Shown here piece after piece: positions 51,666 through 61,209 of a stretch of DNA of 64,000 bases. A model generated the notes under the pieces. The model saw only the letters and a list, made by a program, of their open reading frames with translations. It did no database searches and was not told the DNA's origin. Position numbers and translations under genes: made by a program. Within the stretch, counting starts at the first letter, position 1, and every line of letters starts with the position of its first letter. The stretch is taken from the NCBI GenBank assembly GCA_026708325.1, contig JAPOVC010000022.1, forward strand, positions 62,001 through 126,000, read 5' to 3'. The DNA is from Anaerolineaceae bacterium. Lineage in GTDB: Bacteria; Chloroflexota; Anaerolineae; Aggregatilineales; Phototrophicaceae.

Positions 51666-52673
51666 ATGGTCATCCCCCTGCAAACCGCCGTCATCGGTAC
51701 CGGAAACATGTCACGCAATCACATTCGGGGCATGTTGCAGCAAGGGGATACCACACAGATCCGCGTCGTCTGCGAGCCTTCGCCAGCGGCCTGGGAAGAG
51801 GCGGCCGCGCTCTTCAGGGAGAAAGGGCTGGAGCCTCCACCCAACATTCCGGACCTGGAGACTCTGCTGGATGAACACGGGGAAGCGCTTGAAGCCGCCT
51901 TCATCGTCACCCCGCACAACCTGCACTACCAGCACGCCTCCATGTGCCTGGAGGCCGGTCTGGACGTCCTGCTGGAAAAGCCCATGGTCATGAACGGGGA
52001 CGAAGCCCTGCGCCTGATCGACACCAGGGACCGCACGGGCGGGCTGCTGGTGGTGGCCTTCAACGGCAGCATGTCTCCCAACATCCGTACGGCGGTGGAT
52101 ATCCTGCGCAGCGGACGCCTGGGTCGGGTCCAGTCCATCACCGCGACTGTGTGGCAGGACTGGGACCGCATTACCATTGACACCTGGCGCCAGCAACCGA
52201 AGGTCTCGGGGGGCGGCTTCCTCTTTGATACCGGCGCGCACATGCTCAACACGGTGGTTGATTTGGCCGGCGAAAAGTTTGTGGAAGTCGGCGCCTGGCT
52301 CGACAATCTGGGCGGCCCGGTCGATCTGCTGGGCGTGGTGATGGGGCGCCTGGCTTCCGGCGCGATGGTCACCCTGCATGGCTGCGGCCGCAGCGCGCCG
52401 GGCATCATCGACTCGGACGTGCGGGTCTATGGCACGGAAGGGCTAATCCGTACCTGCGTCTGGGGCAGGCGACTGGAGATGGCCCGCGGCGGTGAATCGG
52501 AACTGACACCCGTACCCGTGCCGGATTCGCTGGGCACCTGGCAACAGTTTCTGGCCGTGCGTGACGGTCGTCTTGAGAATCCCTGTCCGCCCGAAGTTGG
52601 CCTGCGCATGGCGCGCCTGTGGGACGCCATCACAGAGTCTTCTGCCCAGGGCGGCGCCCTGGTGAAACTTTAA
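51666..52673 (+). CDS. Gfo/Idh/MocA family oxidoreductase
   Basis: A 335-residue NAD(P)-dependent oxidoreductase with nucleotide loop [11 protein letters not shown], catalytic motif LEKPMV and second-domain motif [18 protein letters not shown] lies before the ATG. The next gene, ThuA-like, starts 17 bases after the stop; Gfo/Idh plus ThuA pairs are linked to disaccharide and 3-keto sugar use in other bacteria. The protein is not a close copy of the tandem pair at 26-28 kb. Confidence 0.87.
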   Translation: MVIPLQTAVIGTGNMSRNHIRGMLQQGDTTQIRVVCEPSPAAWEEAAALFREKGLEPPPNIPDLETLLDEHGEALEAAFIVTPHNLHYQHASMCLEAGLDVLLEKPMVMNGDEALRLIDTRDRTGGLLVVAFNGSMSPNIRTAVDILRSGRLGRVQSITATVWQDWDRITIDTWRQQPKVSGGGFLFDTGAHMLNTVVDLAGEKFVEVGAWLDNLGGPVDLLGVVMGRLASGAMVTLHGCGRSAPGIIDSDVRVYGTEGLIRTCVWGRRLEMARGGESELTPVPVPDSLGTWQQFLAVRDGRLENPCPPEVGLRMARLWDAITESSAQGGALVKL

Positions 52674-52690
52674 CAGCCCGAGGAGAACCC

Positions 52691-53431
52691 ATGTCGAAAC
52701 CTGCACGCGTCACAGTCTGGAATGAATTTCGTCACGAAAAGGACGACAGCCACGTGGCCAGCCAAATCTACCCGGATGGCATGCACGAACCCATCGCCAG
52801 CTGGCTCCGGCAACAGGGTATGGACGTCGGCACCGCGACGCTGGACGAGCCCGAACACGGCCTGACGCAGGACGTACTGGACAACACGGACGTGCTCGTC
52901 TGGTGGGGCCACCTCGCCCATCACGAGGTCAGTGACGAAGTCGTCGACCGCGTCCAGCTACGCGTCCTGTCCGGCATGGGTCTTGTGGTCCTGCACTCGG
53001 GCCACCACTCCAGGGTGTTCAGGCGGCTGATGGGCACCACCGGTCACCTCAAGTGGCGCGAGGCCGACGAACGGGAACGCATCTGGGTGGTTGAGCCCGG
53101 CCATCCCATCGCCGCCGGCATCGACCTCTACATCGAGCTGGACCGCGTCGAAATGTACGGCGAACGATTTGACATTCCTGCGCCGGATACCCTGGTTTTC
53201 ATCAGCTGGTTTGAGGGTGGCAACGTGTTTCGCAGCGGTTGCTGCTGGAATCGCGGCCGCGGCCGGATTTTCTATTTCCGGCCGGGCCACGAGAGTTTTC
53301 CACACTTTCACAACGAGCAGATTCTGCGCGTGATTTCCAACGCCGTTAACTGGGCCGTCGCGGACAACCCGGGTTTCGATGGCGTGGCCAACGAAAGGGA
53401 ATCGCTGGAGCCGATCAGCGCAAGAGACTGA
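52691..53431 (+). CDS. ThuA-like domain protein
   Basis: A 246-residue protein of the ThuA family, a class I glutamine amidotransferase-like fold found in trehalose and sucrose utilisation loci. The motifs [28 protein letters not shown] and [12 protein letters not shown] are characteristic; the usual amidotransferase Cys is absent, as in the family. It lacks a signal peptide. AGGAG lies six bases before the ATG. The biochemical role of ThuA proteins is poorly known; with the Gfo/Idh partner, an oxidised sugar is a plausible substrate. Confidence 0.85.
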   Translation: MSKPARVTVWNEFRHEKDDSHVASQIYPDGMHEPIASWLRQQGMDVGTATLDEPEHGLTQDVLDNTDVLVWWGHLAHHEVSDEVVDRVQLRVLSGMGLVVLHSGHHSRVFRRLMGTTGHLKWREADERERIWVVEPGHPIAAGIDLYIELDRVEMYGERFDIPAPDTLVFISWFEGGNVFRSGCCWNRGRGRIFYFRPGHESFPHFHNEQILRVISNAVNWAVADNPGFDGVANERESLEPISARD

Positions 53432-53443
53432 CTTCCTGCCCGC

Positions 53444-54475
53444 CTACCAGCGATATTGCCCCGGCCCAAAGTCCATGGCGATCCCGTTGTAATAGGAAAC
53501 GATGGACTCCTCCGGCGGGCAAAGGGCGTCGATGCGGGCGTAATCGTCTTCGCTGAAGGAGACGTCCAGCGAACCGAGATTGTCCTCAAAGTGGGCCGTG
53601 GTGCGCGGCCCGACGATGGGACTGGTCACGCCCGGTTGGCGGGTGACCCAGGCCATGGCCACCTGCGCCATGGTAGCGCCCTTTTCGTCCGCCAGTGTTT
53701 TCAGCAGTTCGACCATGGCTCCCGCGCGCTCACCAAAGTGCGCCTCCCAACGTTCGGCCATGTTGCCTTCTGTCCTCTGACGGTCAAAGGCGAAGCGAGA
53801 TTCCGAGGTCACGTCTGCGCTGCTACGATACTTGCCGCTGAGGTAGCCGCGTGCCAGCGGGGACCAGGGGATGATCGCGATGCCGTAGGTCTGCGCCATG
53901 GGAATCAGTTCCCGTTCGATGCTGCGGTCCAGCAAATGGTAGGGCGGCTGCTCGCAAACGAAACGGTTGGCGCCAAGTTCCTTCGCGATCCACAATGCTT
54001 CGAGCAGTTGCCAGGCAGCCCAGCTGCTGGTTCCCACGTAGCGGACCTTGCCCGCTCGAATCAGGTCGTCCAGCGCTCGCACGGTCTCGTCCGCCGCCAG
54101 GTCGCTTTGCGGCCGGTGGATCTGGTAGAGGTCGATCCAGTCGGTGTTGAGCCGCTTCAGGGATGCCTCGCACTGCTGGATGATGTGACGCCGGTTGTTG
54201 CCCACGTCCAGCACGTTGTCGCTCATTGCGCCGCGCACCTTGGTCGCCAGCACCACCTTGTCCCTGCGGCCGCCCTGCAGGGCCTTGCCAACGATCGTCT
54301 CGCTCACCCCGATCGTATAGACGTTGGCCGTATCCAGAAAGTTGATGCCCTGGTCCATCGCATAGTGGATCATGCGGATCGACTCATCTTCGGGCGTCGT
54401 CCTGCCGAAGTTCATGCATCCCAGGCACAGCGCGCTGACGGGTACGCCCGTGCGTCCCAACATACGGTATTCCAT
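53444..54475 (-). CDS. Aldo/keto reductase
   Basis: A 343-residue AKR with an N-terminus (MLGRTGVPVSALCLG) of the AKR11/12-like branch. Catalytic residues lie in DTANVY (Asp and Tyr), ATKVRG (Lys) and YQIHRPQ (His). VGPRTTAHFEDNL forms the nucleotide loop. It is convergent with the ThuA-like gene and not closely similar to the AKR at 16-17 kb. AAAGGAG lies upstream of the ATG. The substrate is unknown. Confidence 0.88.
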   Translation of the reverse strand: MEYRMLGRTGVPVSALCLGCMNFGRTTPEDESIRMIHYAMDQGINFLDTANVYTIGVSETIVGKALQGGRRDKVVLATKVRGAMSDNVLDVGNNRRHIIQQCEASLKRLNTDWIDLYQIHRPQSDLAADETVRALDDLIRAGKVRYVGTSSWAAWQLLEALWIAKELGANRFVCEQPPYHLLDRSIERELIPMAQTYGIAIIPWSPLARGYLSGKYRSSADVTSESRFAFDRQRTEGNMAERWEAHFGERAGAMVELLKTLADEKGATMAQVAMAWVTRQPGVTSPIVGPRTTAHFEDNLGSLDVSFSEDDYARIDALCPPEESIVSYYNGIAMDFGPGQYRW

Positions 54476-54507
54476 GGTTTCGCTCCTTTACACCGAGACA
54501 TGTGTGC

Positions 54508-54513
54508 ATTGTA
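54508..54513 (-). promoter_or_regulatory. Possible -10 box of the aldo/keto reductase gene
   Basis: TACAAT on the minus strand, 32 bases upstream of the ATG at 54475. No convincing -35. The remaining intergenic stretch to 54672 is lower in GC than its surroundings. Confidence 0.35.
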
Positions 54514-54672
54514 ACTTCAATGAACGCCCGTGTTCTTTGCACCAGCCTTGCTGCGCAGATAGAGTTTAAAGTCGGACTGGTGCCGCAGAAGAATTCTCAA
54601 TCAAGAGTCAACACTCATCGTTGCGAATCGCCCCAAAATCAATGAAATCTCTTCGAGTGGGAGAAGATTGGA

Positions 54673-55980
54673 ATGTCAATATACCGTAATTGTTCAATGG
54701 TCCTGGCAACGATAATTTTATTTACCGGGCTGGCCTCTCCGGTCCAGGGCCAGACAGACGGTCTGGGAAATCCGATTGGCCATATTCGCGTTAATCTAAA
54801 CCGGGAAACCGGAATGTTTTCGTGGCGAAAGTACAATGGTGCATCCTACTTCGTAGTTCGTTACAGAAAGTGCAACCAGCACACACATGACGTTCTGTTG
54901 CAGGGCGGGCATCATACCTCGTTCCAGGTGCCGGATTACAGTTCGAACGTCGGACTTGACATTTCCGTATTCGCTTACGGCTTTTTTGACGAAGGGGACT
55001 ATCAACCCACTGAAGACGCAAGGCTTCTAAACACCGGGCACGCCGGCAATCCGGTTTACTGTGACTTGTCACAGAATGCTCCCGACTTTGACGACAGGGA
55101 AGAAGGAGAAATCCGAATCCCGATCGACAATCCGGATTTGCATCCAATACACGAAAACGCGCCCCAACCCGTTCCTCCCACTCATCCTTCCGGTCAGCCC
55201 GTCGGCCCCGATCCCGTGCCTGTGGTGGACTCTCCTCCAGTGTCTGTCCCAGGAGACCAGCACAGGCCGTCCAGCGGGGGGCTGACAGTTACCTTGAACG
55301 TCGACTATGGCAAGATTTCCTGGACCGCCGTGCCCGGCGCCACCGTGTACATGGTCTTTTGGGAACGCTGCAATCATCCCAAACATCAGCTCCCGGTCAT
55401 TGGCTTTACTGAAATCCTGATTCCCAATTTCGTCGCCAACGAGCGCTATGACATCCGGGTTGACGCCATGAGCGGTTCCGGAGCCGGGCAAGAGGTGATC
55501 GCCTGGAACTACGTCACCAACAATTTCCCCTGTTCTTCCCAACCGTCGCCCGGAAATATCATCGTATTCCCGACAGTAGCCTTGGTCCCGCCGGAAGAGG
55601 GCCAGCCAGCGCCAACGCCGGCGCCTTCAACGATCAAATATCTCGTTTCGGAACCGCGTCCGCGGGAAATCTCCTGGCACGCCGGCACCACGTTGAAGGT
55701 TTCGACCGAGGGCGGCAACATCACGGTCATCGATGTTGGAAGGAAATCATCCCTGGCGGTCGCCGGAATCTGCATTCCAGGACAAACACTTGCTGCCAAC
55801 GCCGATCTGATGATCTCCTGCACTTCCGATGGCCGCTTCTATGTATTGCAGGTGAATCCCCAGCATGCCGGTGATCGACGCAGGGACCTGTTGGTCTTCG
55901 ATGCCACCCTGACCAATTGCTTCCGTGCCTACGAGTATCTGGACACAGGCGTAGTAGAGATTTTTTACCGCAAATGTTGA
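54673..55980 (+). CDS. Secreted protein with two fibronectin type III-like repeats
   Basis: A 435-residue exported protein of unknown function. A signal peptide ends near VQGQ (about residue 27). Two related domains follow at about 38-110 and 203-275; both go from a valine/leucine-rich strand to an SW tryptophan, a Y/V-x-V core and an RC or KC-N cysteine pair. They are joined by a Pro-rich linker and followed by a third domain with several Cys. It may bind carbohydrate or protein outside the cell. Its base composition is visibly lower in GC than its neighbours, which suggests acquisition or relaxed selection. Confidence 0.7.
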   Translation: MSIYRNCSMVLATIILFTGLASPVQGQTDGLGNPIGHIRVNLNRETGMFSWRKYNGASYFVVRYRKCNQHTHDVLLQGGHHTSFQVPDYSSNVGLDISVFAYGFFDEGDYQPTEDARLLNTGHAGNPVYCDLSQNAPDFDDREEGEIRIPIDNPDLHPIHENAPQPVPPTHPSGQPVGPDPVPVVDSPPVSVPGDQHRPSSGGLTVTLNVDYGKISWTAVPGATVYMVFWERCNHPKHQLPVIGFTEILIPNFVANERYDIRVDAMSGSGAGQEVIAWNYVTNNFPCSSQPSPGNIIVFPTVALVPPEEGQPAPTPAPSTIKYLVSEPRPREISWHAGTTLKVSTEGGNITVIDVGRKSSLAVAGICIPGQTLAANADLMISCTSDGRFYVLQVNPQHAGDRRRDLLVFDATLTNCFRAYEYLDTGVVEIFYRKC

Positions 55981-56187
55981 TTGTCTCTTGCCTGGTGCGT
56001 GCCGCGCTACAGGCAGGCATTGGCAATGAATGCCGAGTCTGGCCGTGGGGCGGACCACTTGCCCGGCCCCGGCAAGAGACGTCCGGGGGGACGAGTGCCT
56101 GCTTGCATCAGTTTCGCGCCGTTTTTGCCCCCAGTGTCTCGCCCTGCCCCGGGACGCGGAAAAACACGCCAGACCAGGCGGACGAAT

Positions 56188-58836
56188 TCAGCGAAGGGTC
56201 ACTTCGCCTGGAAGCTCAACGTGATCGGCGTTTCCGGGCCACCGCGCCACACGTTCGCCGCTGCGGGCATCGTACATGCCGACGATCAAACGCGCCGGGC
56301 CTGGCAGTGCCAGGGCGTTGAATTGCAGCACATGCCGGTCAAGGATGTACTCCCCTGCGCGCCAGCCGCTTGTGGGTCGCGCTCCCCGCGCCGGCACGCT
56401 GTCGCTCTGGGCGATTATTTGTCCCTGTTCATTGAGCAGATGCACGAAGACTGTGTAACTTCTCTGTATGTCGTCGGCCGCGGCCTGCCAGACCAGTATG
56501 ACTTCAAGCGGAGCAGTCGTCACCGGGGTTTCATCGGCCAGCGTGTAACCTGCCAGACTGGCCAGGGCCCCCAGGTTTTCGCCTACGGCCAGGGCAAATT
56601 CAGGGGCATCGTCCAGTCTGGGCAGCACATTCAGGGTCCAGCGGGCCAGTTCCCTGCCATCGGGCAGCAGTAACAGGGCGTCGCCGGCGGCTGCGGTGGC
56701 GGGCACCGTCGCCTCGCGCCAGTCCAGAGTAATCGCGTCCCGCGGCCCGCCCATGGGGGTCAGGGCCCGCGACCAGCTGCCGTCCGCAGGCGCCAGGGTC
56801 AGGTCGGGCAGATCGCCGACCCCACGCCACAGCAAACTGGCATTCAGAGACTGACCCGGCTGCAGGCTTCCGCCTGTAAAATTGTGGGCCAGCAGTTGTA
56901 AATCGTCGCCGACGGAAACCCTGTGTTGCACTGGCAACCCGCTTTCGCGACCCGTGCCCTCCCAGTCAGCGCCAGGCTCGACTCGCCAGATCCCCGGCAG
57001 CACTTCGCGTCCCAACGCCGAGCCATCCGCCTGGCGCAATTCATAACCCTCCAATGCCCGCAGCTCGTCGAAAACGCGCAGCCAGACCTCATAGTCGCCT
57101 GGTGGCGCCCCAAAGGGCAGGCGCAAAACGGGCCACGCCCTCAGGACATCGCCCGAAACGGCCTGTAGTCCGCTGCGCTGGTCGTCCGTGGCGAAGATCG
57201 CGCTGTCCTTGGCGACAACCTGGCCCAGGCGATTTCGAATGACGATCGACACCTGGAGTTCAGTCCGCAGCTGCGGCCCGGCCTCCAGCACGACCGGAAA
57301 ACATAGCGCCTGACTGGCATGAAACGCCGGCAGGCCGCCATGCGCCCTCACGACGGCCCGTTCAGCGCCGCCCACAGTGAACCCCTGCGCCAGGGGTTGC
57401 AGGTGGGGAATGGATACTGGCGGCGCCTCAAAAAGCAGGTTGCGCATGCCGTATACCGCATGGACGACGGGCAGGGCCGTGCTGCCATGCGCCAGCAAAC
57501 ATGGAGCCATGCCGCGGTAGTCGGCGCGCTGGGTGAACCACTGGTTCAGCGCCACCCTGCCCTGTTTCGGCAACAGGCCCGCAATCGCATCCATGCCCGC
57601 GCCTTCCGGCAAGGTAATCAGTTGCGCCGGCAACCCGAACTTGCGCCAGTAGTAGCCCAGTTCGTAACGTTCGGCATAGGACCAGGCCAGAACACTGTCC
57701 GCGCCGGACAAGGTCTCGCTGTAATAGCGGACCATGCCACGGGCATCATCGTGTTGCACGGCAGGGTCCGCCGCCAGCTGCAGGTTGAGCAGGAGAACCC
57801 CGGCCGAAAGCAGGACCAGCAGAGTCCCTCGGCCGCGGCCCGCCTTGACCGCGACACCGGAGCCCAGCAGGACGCAATGCAGCGGCACGAGCAGCACCAG
57901 ATAGCGACCATGCATGTTGTTGCCGATGATCCCCAGCCCCAGGGTGAACAGGGACGCCAGCAGCAGGATGTGCAGGGCGAGTCGGCGCGTGCCGGGAAAG
58001 CGCCAGGGCAGGGTAAACAGCGACGCCAGAGCAAGGATCACCGCGACGTCGCTCAGCGGCGTCTGCAATACCAGTTCCCAGGGGGCCAGCCAAAGCGCGC
58101 CCCACATGTGGCGCAACAGCATCAACCCCGGCTGCGGCCCGTCGCGCAGGGCGCTGTTGGCGGAAATCACGTTGATGAACCAGGAGCTCAGCCAGGGCAG
58201 CCACAACAGCACGACCCCCGCCTGGCCTGCCAGCCACAGGCGCCAGTCCGGTTGCCGCAGGTTGCGGCGACCGAGCCAGTGCAGCGCCATGGCCAGATTC
58301 AGCCAGAGCGCGATCACAGGGCCGGTGTTGTGCGTGTACAGAATCGCCGTTTCAAGGCCCAGCAGCAGTAACCAGTCGCGTCGGCCCGGCCGCTGCAAGA
58401 GGCGTTTCCAGACGAGCCAAAGCGCGAGCATCAGCAGGGCCAGCATGGCATACATGCGCGCTTCCTGTGCCGCCCACCACAGGGGCGCGGAGCAGGCCGC
58501 CAGCCACAGGGCCAGCCAGGCGGACTTCCTGCCGAATTGTCGCCGGGCCACGCACCAGGTCAACGCAATGGTGATCAGCACCAGCCACAGGGAGGGCAAT
58601 CGCAGGCTGAATTCGCTGTCTCCCAGAAAACGGGCGCTGACATTGAGCAGCAGATAGTAAAGCGGTGGATTGGTGCCGTCGGCGACCAGGGCATCCGCCA
58701 GCGCAGGCTGAATGGCTGCCCAGGCGGACCAGCCTTCATCAAACCAGAGGCTTTGGTTGTCGATCTGGTGGAGGCGCAGGGCGTTGGCCAGCAACAGAAT
58801 GACAGCGGCCAGCAACAGGCGACGCAATTGCCTCAT
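56188..58836 (-). CDS. Large GT39-like membrane glycosyltransferase with soluble C-terminal domains
   Basis: An 882-residue protein. About ten membrane helices (residues 5-350) follow the layout of GT39/GT83 enzymes, with WFDEGWSAW (acidic active-site motif) in the first outer loop and NPPLYYLLL after it. Residues about 380-882 form two or three beta-sandwich domains outside the membrane, including a stretch ([12 protein letters not shown] to [11 protein letters not shown]) that recurs in layout later. The acceptor is unknown; cell-surface polymers or proteins are usual. The ATG overlaps the trmD stop by four bases, an odd partner. Confidence 0.75.
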   Translation of the reverse strand: MRQLRRLLLAAVILLLANALRLHQIDNQSLWFDEGWSAWAAIQPALADALVADGTNPPLYYLLLNVSARFLGDSEFSLRLPSLWLVLITIALTWCVARRQFGRKSAWLALWLAACSAPLWWAAQEARMYAMLALLMLALWLVWKRLLQRPGRRDWLLLLGLETAILYTHNTGPVIALWLNLAMALHWLGRRNLRQPDWRLWLAGQAGVVLLWLPWLSSWFINVISANSALRDGPQPGLMLLRHMWGALWLAPWELVLQTPLSDVAVILALASLFTLPWRFPGTRRLALHILLLASLFTLGLGIIGNNMHGRYLVLLVPLHCVLLGSGVAVKAGRGRGTLLVLLSAGVLLLNLQLAADPAVQHDDARGMVRYYSETLSGADSVLAWSYAERYELGYYWRKFGLPAQLITLPEGAGMDAIAGLLPKQGRVALNQWFTQRADYRGMAPCLLAHGSTALPVVHAVYGMRNLLFEAPPVSIPHLQPLAQGFTVGGAERAVVRAHGGLPAFHASQALCFPVVLEAGPQLRTELQVSIVIRNRLGQVVAKDSAIFATDDQRSGLQAVSGDVLRAWPVLRLPFGAPPGDYEVWLRVFDELRALEGYELRQADGSALGREVLPGIWRVEPGADWEGTGRESGLPVQHRVSVGDDLQLLAHNFTGGSLQPGQSLNASLLWRGVGDLPDLTLAPADGSWSRALTPMGGPRDAITLDWREATVPATAAAGDALLLLPDGRELARWTLNVLPRLDDAPEFALAVGENLGALASLAGYTLADETPVTTAPLEVILVWQAAADDIQRSYTVFVHLLNEQGQIIAQSDSVPARGARPTSGWRAGEYILDRHVLQFNALALPGPARLIVGMYDARSGERVARWPGNADHVELPGEVTLR

Positions 58837-59576
58837 GCGTCCGGATATTGAGGGTCAGTTTCGCGTTGCGCCAGCCAGTCCCGCTCTTCATCATTAAGCC
58901 TTGCCGTGGCGAGAAGGTCGGGACGGCGTTGCCTGGTGCGCAGCAAGGACTGCCGCCGGCGCCAGGTGGCAATGCGCCCGTGATCGCCGCTCAGCAGCAG
59001 TTCCGGCACCTGCAGGCCGCGAAAATCGGTCGGCCGTGTGTAATGCGGCCCTTCCAGCAAACCGTCGGCGTGGCTGTCCTGCGCCGCGGCGTGTTCAGCG
59101 CCCAGCACGCCCGGCAGTTGCCGCACCGTCGCGTCAATCACGACCATGGCCGCCAGTTCGCCGCCCGTGATGACGTAATCGCCGATGCTGATTTCGTCCG
59201 TGATGGCCAGCTGCCGCACCCGTTCGTCGACACCCTCGTAATGGCCGCAAACCAGCAACAGCCCTTCCTGCTGCGCCAGTTGCGCGGCGACTTTCTGATT
59301 GAAGACGCGACCTTGGGGAGTGAAGAGAATGACCGGCTGTTCATCGCCCGAACGGACTTCCTCGATGGCGCGCACGAGCACGTCCGCCCTCAGAATCATG
59401 CCGCCGCCGCCGCCGCAGGGCGTGTCATCCACCTGCCGCCTGCGACCCTCGCCCCAGCCCCGCAGATCATGCAAGCGCAGGTGCAACAGGCCGAGTTCCT
59501 GCGCCTTCCACATCATGCTCAGACCCATTGGTCCCTCGAACATCTGCGGGAAAAGGGTCAGCACATCGATTTGCAC
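58833..59576 (-). CDS. trmD: tRNA (guanine-37-N1) methyltransferase
   Basis: TrmD methylates G37 next to the anticodon and prevents frameshifting. The 247-residue protein has a trefoil-knot SAM site: [21 protein letters not shown] and [26 protein letters not shown] and [10 protein letters not shown] are also diagnostic. The start is GTG with AGGA upstream. The usual neighbours rpsP, rimM and rplS are absent; instead trmD is coupled to a GT39-like gene. Confidence 0.95.
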   Translation of the reverse strand: MQIDVLTLFPQMFEGPMGLSMMWKAQELGLLHLRLHDLRGWGEGRRRQVDDTPCGGGGGMILRADVLVRAIEEVRSGDEQPVILFTPQGRVFNQKVAAQLAQQEGLLLVCGHYEGVDERVRQLAITDEISIGDYVITGGELAAMVVIDATVRQLPGVLGAEHAAAQDSHADGLLEGPHYTRPTDFRGLQVPELLLSGDHGRIATWRRRQSLLRTRQRRPDLLATARLNDEERDWLAQRETDPQYPDA

Positions 59577-59675
59577 GGCTGTCCTGCCTGAAGAATGAGA
59601 TCCTGGTTCAGAGAATAGCGATTTCGTCAGTCCCGGGCAATTGCTCCCTGCGGCTCAAACGAGGGGCAATCGACC

Positions 59676-60575
59676 TCAATTCACCGGCCGAAACAGGGCC
59701 CGCCAGGAACGCATCGTCTCTGTTCCACCATCCACACAACTGCCGGTTTCGAATTCGGGAGAGGCACCGGAGAGGCCTGGCATATCAATGACGTAGCGCC
59801 GACCCCCCTCCATGGCGAAGTCCGCGTATCCAGCGCCACGCTCCGGTTTCAGGCCGCTGTAGAAGCGGTCCTCGCCACCCCGCCAGCGCACTCGCAAGGC
59901 CATGCCCTCAATGCCGCGACCGTCGCCTTCCTGCACGTAGACCGCCAGCGTGGCCGGCCATGCCGCGTCGCAGTGGGCCCCCAGTCCGGCCAACTCGAAA
60001 CGTCTCACGCTCGTTTCCGTGGGCGTGGGAACGGCGGCGGCGGCAGACTTCAATTCAGGAGTCAGGGTCGGCATGGGGGTCTTGCCGGGAGGCGGCGCCA
60101 GCGTGGCACTGGGTCGTGGCGTCGGGCTGCTGTCAAGTAACAGGACCGCAGCGCTGTCGAGGGCCGGCAACAGCGAATCGGCACAACTTCGCTGCCCTTC
60201 CATCTGATAAAAGTTCTGCATTTTCCGCAAGGTCCTCAAGCCGGCAGAGTTGTCAGCGAATTCTGTGGAAGCCAGACGGCAGGCCATGTCCGCCATGTGG
60301 CGCACCGGGTCACTGCCATAGGGAATCGCTGCCCGAAGACGCTCCATGGCCCGCGCCCGGTCACCGTCCGCCGACCAGGCCTGAGCCACCAGCACCGCGA
60401 ATTCCTCCGGCGGCATTTCCTGCAGAACGCCAGCAGCGCCTGGAGAAAACGCCGGGAGCGAACTCCAGGCCAGTATCAGACCTAGGCACAGCCCGACCAG
60501 CGTGCTGGCAAGAAGGAACAGCGTTGTTGGCAGGCGCGCCTTGCGTCGATTGCCACGCGCAACGGAGCGCTTCAC
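59676..60575 (-). CDS. Membrane-anchored protein, helical domain plus Thr/Pro linker
   Basis: A 299-residue protein of unknown function. A single membrane helix lies at about 17-40 (TTLFLLASTLVGLCLGLILAW). It is followed by a helical domain at about 55-140 (LVAQAWSADGDRARAMERL), a Thr/Pro-rich linker at 150-185, and a C-terminal beta domain of about 100 residues with two Cys (GAHCDAAWP, ETGSCVDGG). GTG at 60575 overlaps the stop of the preceding gene (GTGA). The helical domain resembles that of the preceding gene, so the two probably form a complex or act together at the membrane. Confidence 0.65.
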   Translation of the reverse strand: MKRSVARGNRRKARLPTTLFLLASTLVGLCLGLILAWSSLPAFSPGAAGVLQEMPPEEFAVLVAQAWSADGDRARAMERLRAAIPYGSDPVRHMADMACRLASTEFADNSAGLRTLRKMQNFYQMEGQRSCADSLLPALDSAAVLLLDSSPTPRPSATLAPPPGKTPMPTLTPELKSAAAAVPTPTETSVRRFELAGLGAHCDAAWPATLAVYVQEGDGRGIEGMALRVRWRGGEDRFYSGLKPERGAGYADFAMEGGRRYVIDMPGLSGASPEFETGSCVDGGTETMRSWRALFRPVN

Positions 60576-60973
60576 GGACTGGCAGCCGCCGGGTCAGGCA
60601 CCAGGAAAGGTCTCATGGCGGGGGTCAGCCGGCCCAGTCCCTCCGCCAGGGCGACGAGAAAGCGAATGTCCTGGACATTTCGCGAATTCGCTATGAAACG
60701 TTCGGCCGTGGATTGCAGTGCGATGACGCTGGCGCTGCCGGCCACCCGGCGCATTCGACGCCAGGCCGCCGGAAGATCGCCATCTTCACTGTAGGCCGCG
60801 GCGATCATGACCAGCAGATCGTCCCGAAACTGCCGACTCTGTTGGTCAACACTTCCCGGATTGAGGGCGCCACCCCCTGCCAGTTGCCCGAGTGTCCAGC
60901 CCGCCAGCGACCCCGCCAGCAGACCGGCAAGCAGCATGGGCAGGGATTTCCACGCCACGCGCCACGCCATCAT
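60572..60973 (-). CDS. Small membrane-anchored helical-domain protein
   Basis: A 133-residue protein. One hydrophobic helix at about 10-35 (LLAGLLAGSLAGWTLGQL) is followed by a helical domain. The stretch LVMIAAAYSEDGDLPAAWRRM matches the corresponding part of the downstream partner (LVAQAWSADGDRARAMERL), so the pair looks paralogous. An extended -10 box ends only seven bases before the ATG at 60973, which predicts a leaderless mRNA. Longer frames run back across the tRNA gene and are rejected. The function is unknown. Confidence 0.6.
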   Translation of the reverse strand: MMAWRVAWKSLPMLLAGLLAGSLAGWTLGQLAGGGALNPGSVDQQSRQFRDDLLVMIAAAYSEDGDLPAAWRRMRRVAGSASVIALQSTAERFIANSRNVQDIRFLVALAEGLGRLTPAMRPFLVPDPAAASP

Positions 60974-60980
60974 GGCAGGC

Positions 60981-60989
60981 AGTATAGCA
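60981..60989 (-). promoter_or_regulatory. Extended -10 promoter directing a leaderless mRNA
   Basis: TGCTATACT on the minus strand ends seven bases before the ATG at 60973, so transcription should begin at or next to the start codon. No Shine-Dalgarno sequence lies between. It is the same nonamer seen before icd, the Gfo/Idh operon and the first GT39-like gene. Confidence 0.6.
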
Positions 60990-61041
60990 GGGGTCGCGGT
61001 CAATTGACGGCAGTGGCGCAGGAAGTTAGCATTTCCCTTTG

Positions 61042-61125
61042 TGCCGATGGTGGGAGTCGAACCCACATGCCCTCGCGGGCGCGCGATTTTGAGTCGCGTG
61101 CGTCTGCCTGTTCCGCCACATCGGC
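61042..61125 (-). tRNA. tRNA-Leu (anticodon CAA)
   Basis: The acceptor stem GCCGATG (61119-61125) pairs with CATCGGC (61043-61049) and is followed by discriminator A. The anticodon loop CTCAAAA gives CAA, reading UUG. The T arm GTGGG-TTCGACT-CCCAC is complete. The long variable arm (CGCCCGCGAGGGC) identifies a class II tRNA. CCA is not encoded (CAA follows), so it must be added after transcription. Confidence 0.95.
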
Positions 61126-61209
61126 TGCGACCAGATCATAGAAAGCCAGGTTGAACCTGTCAATGTACACCATCGCCGTTGCTCCGTTCATGGCAGCCGC
61201 CGACCTGCC

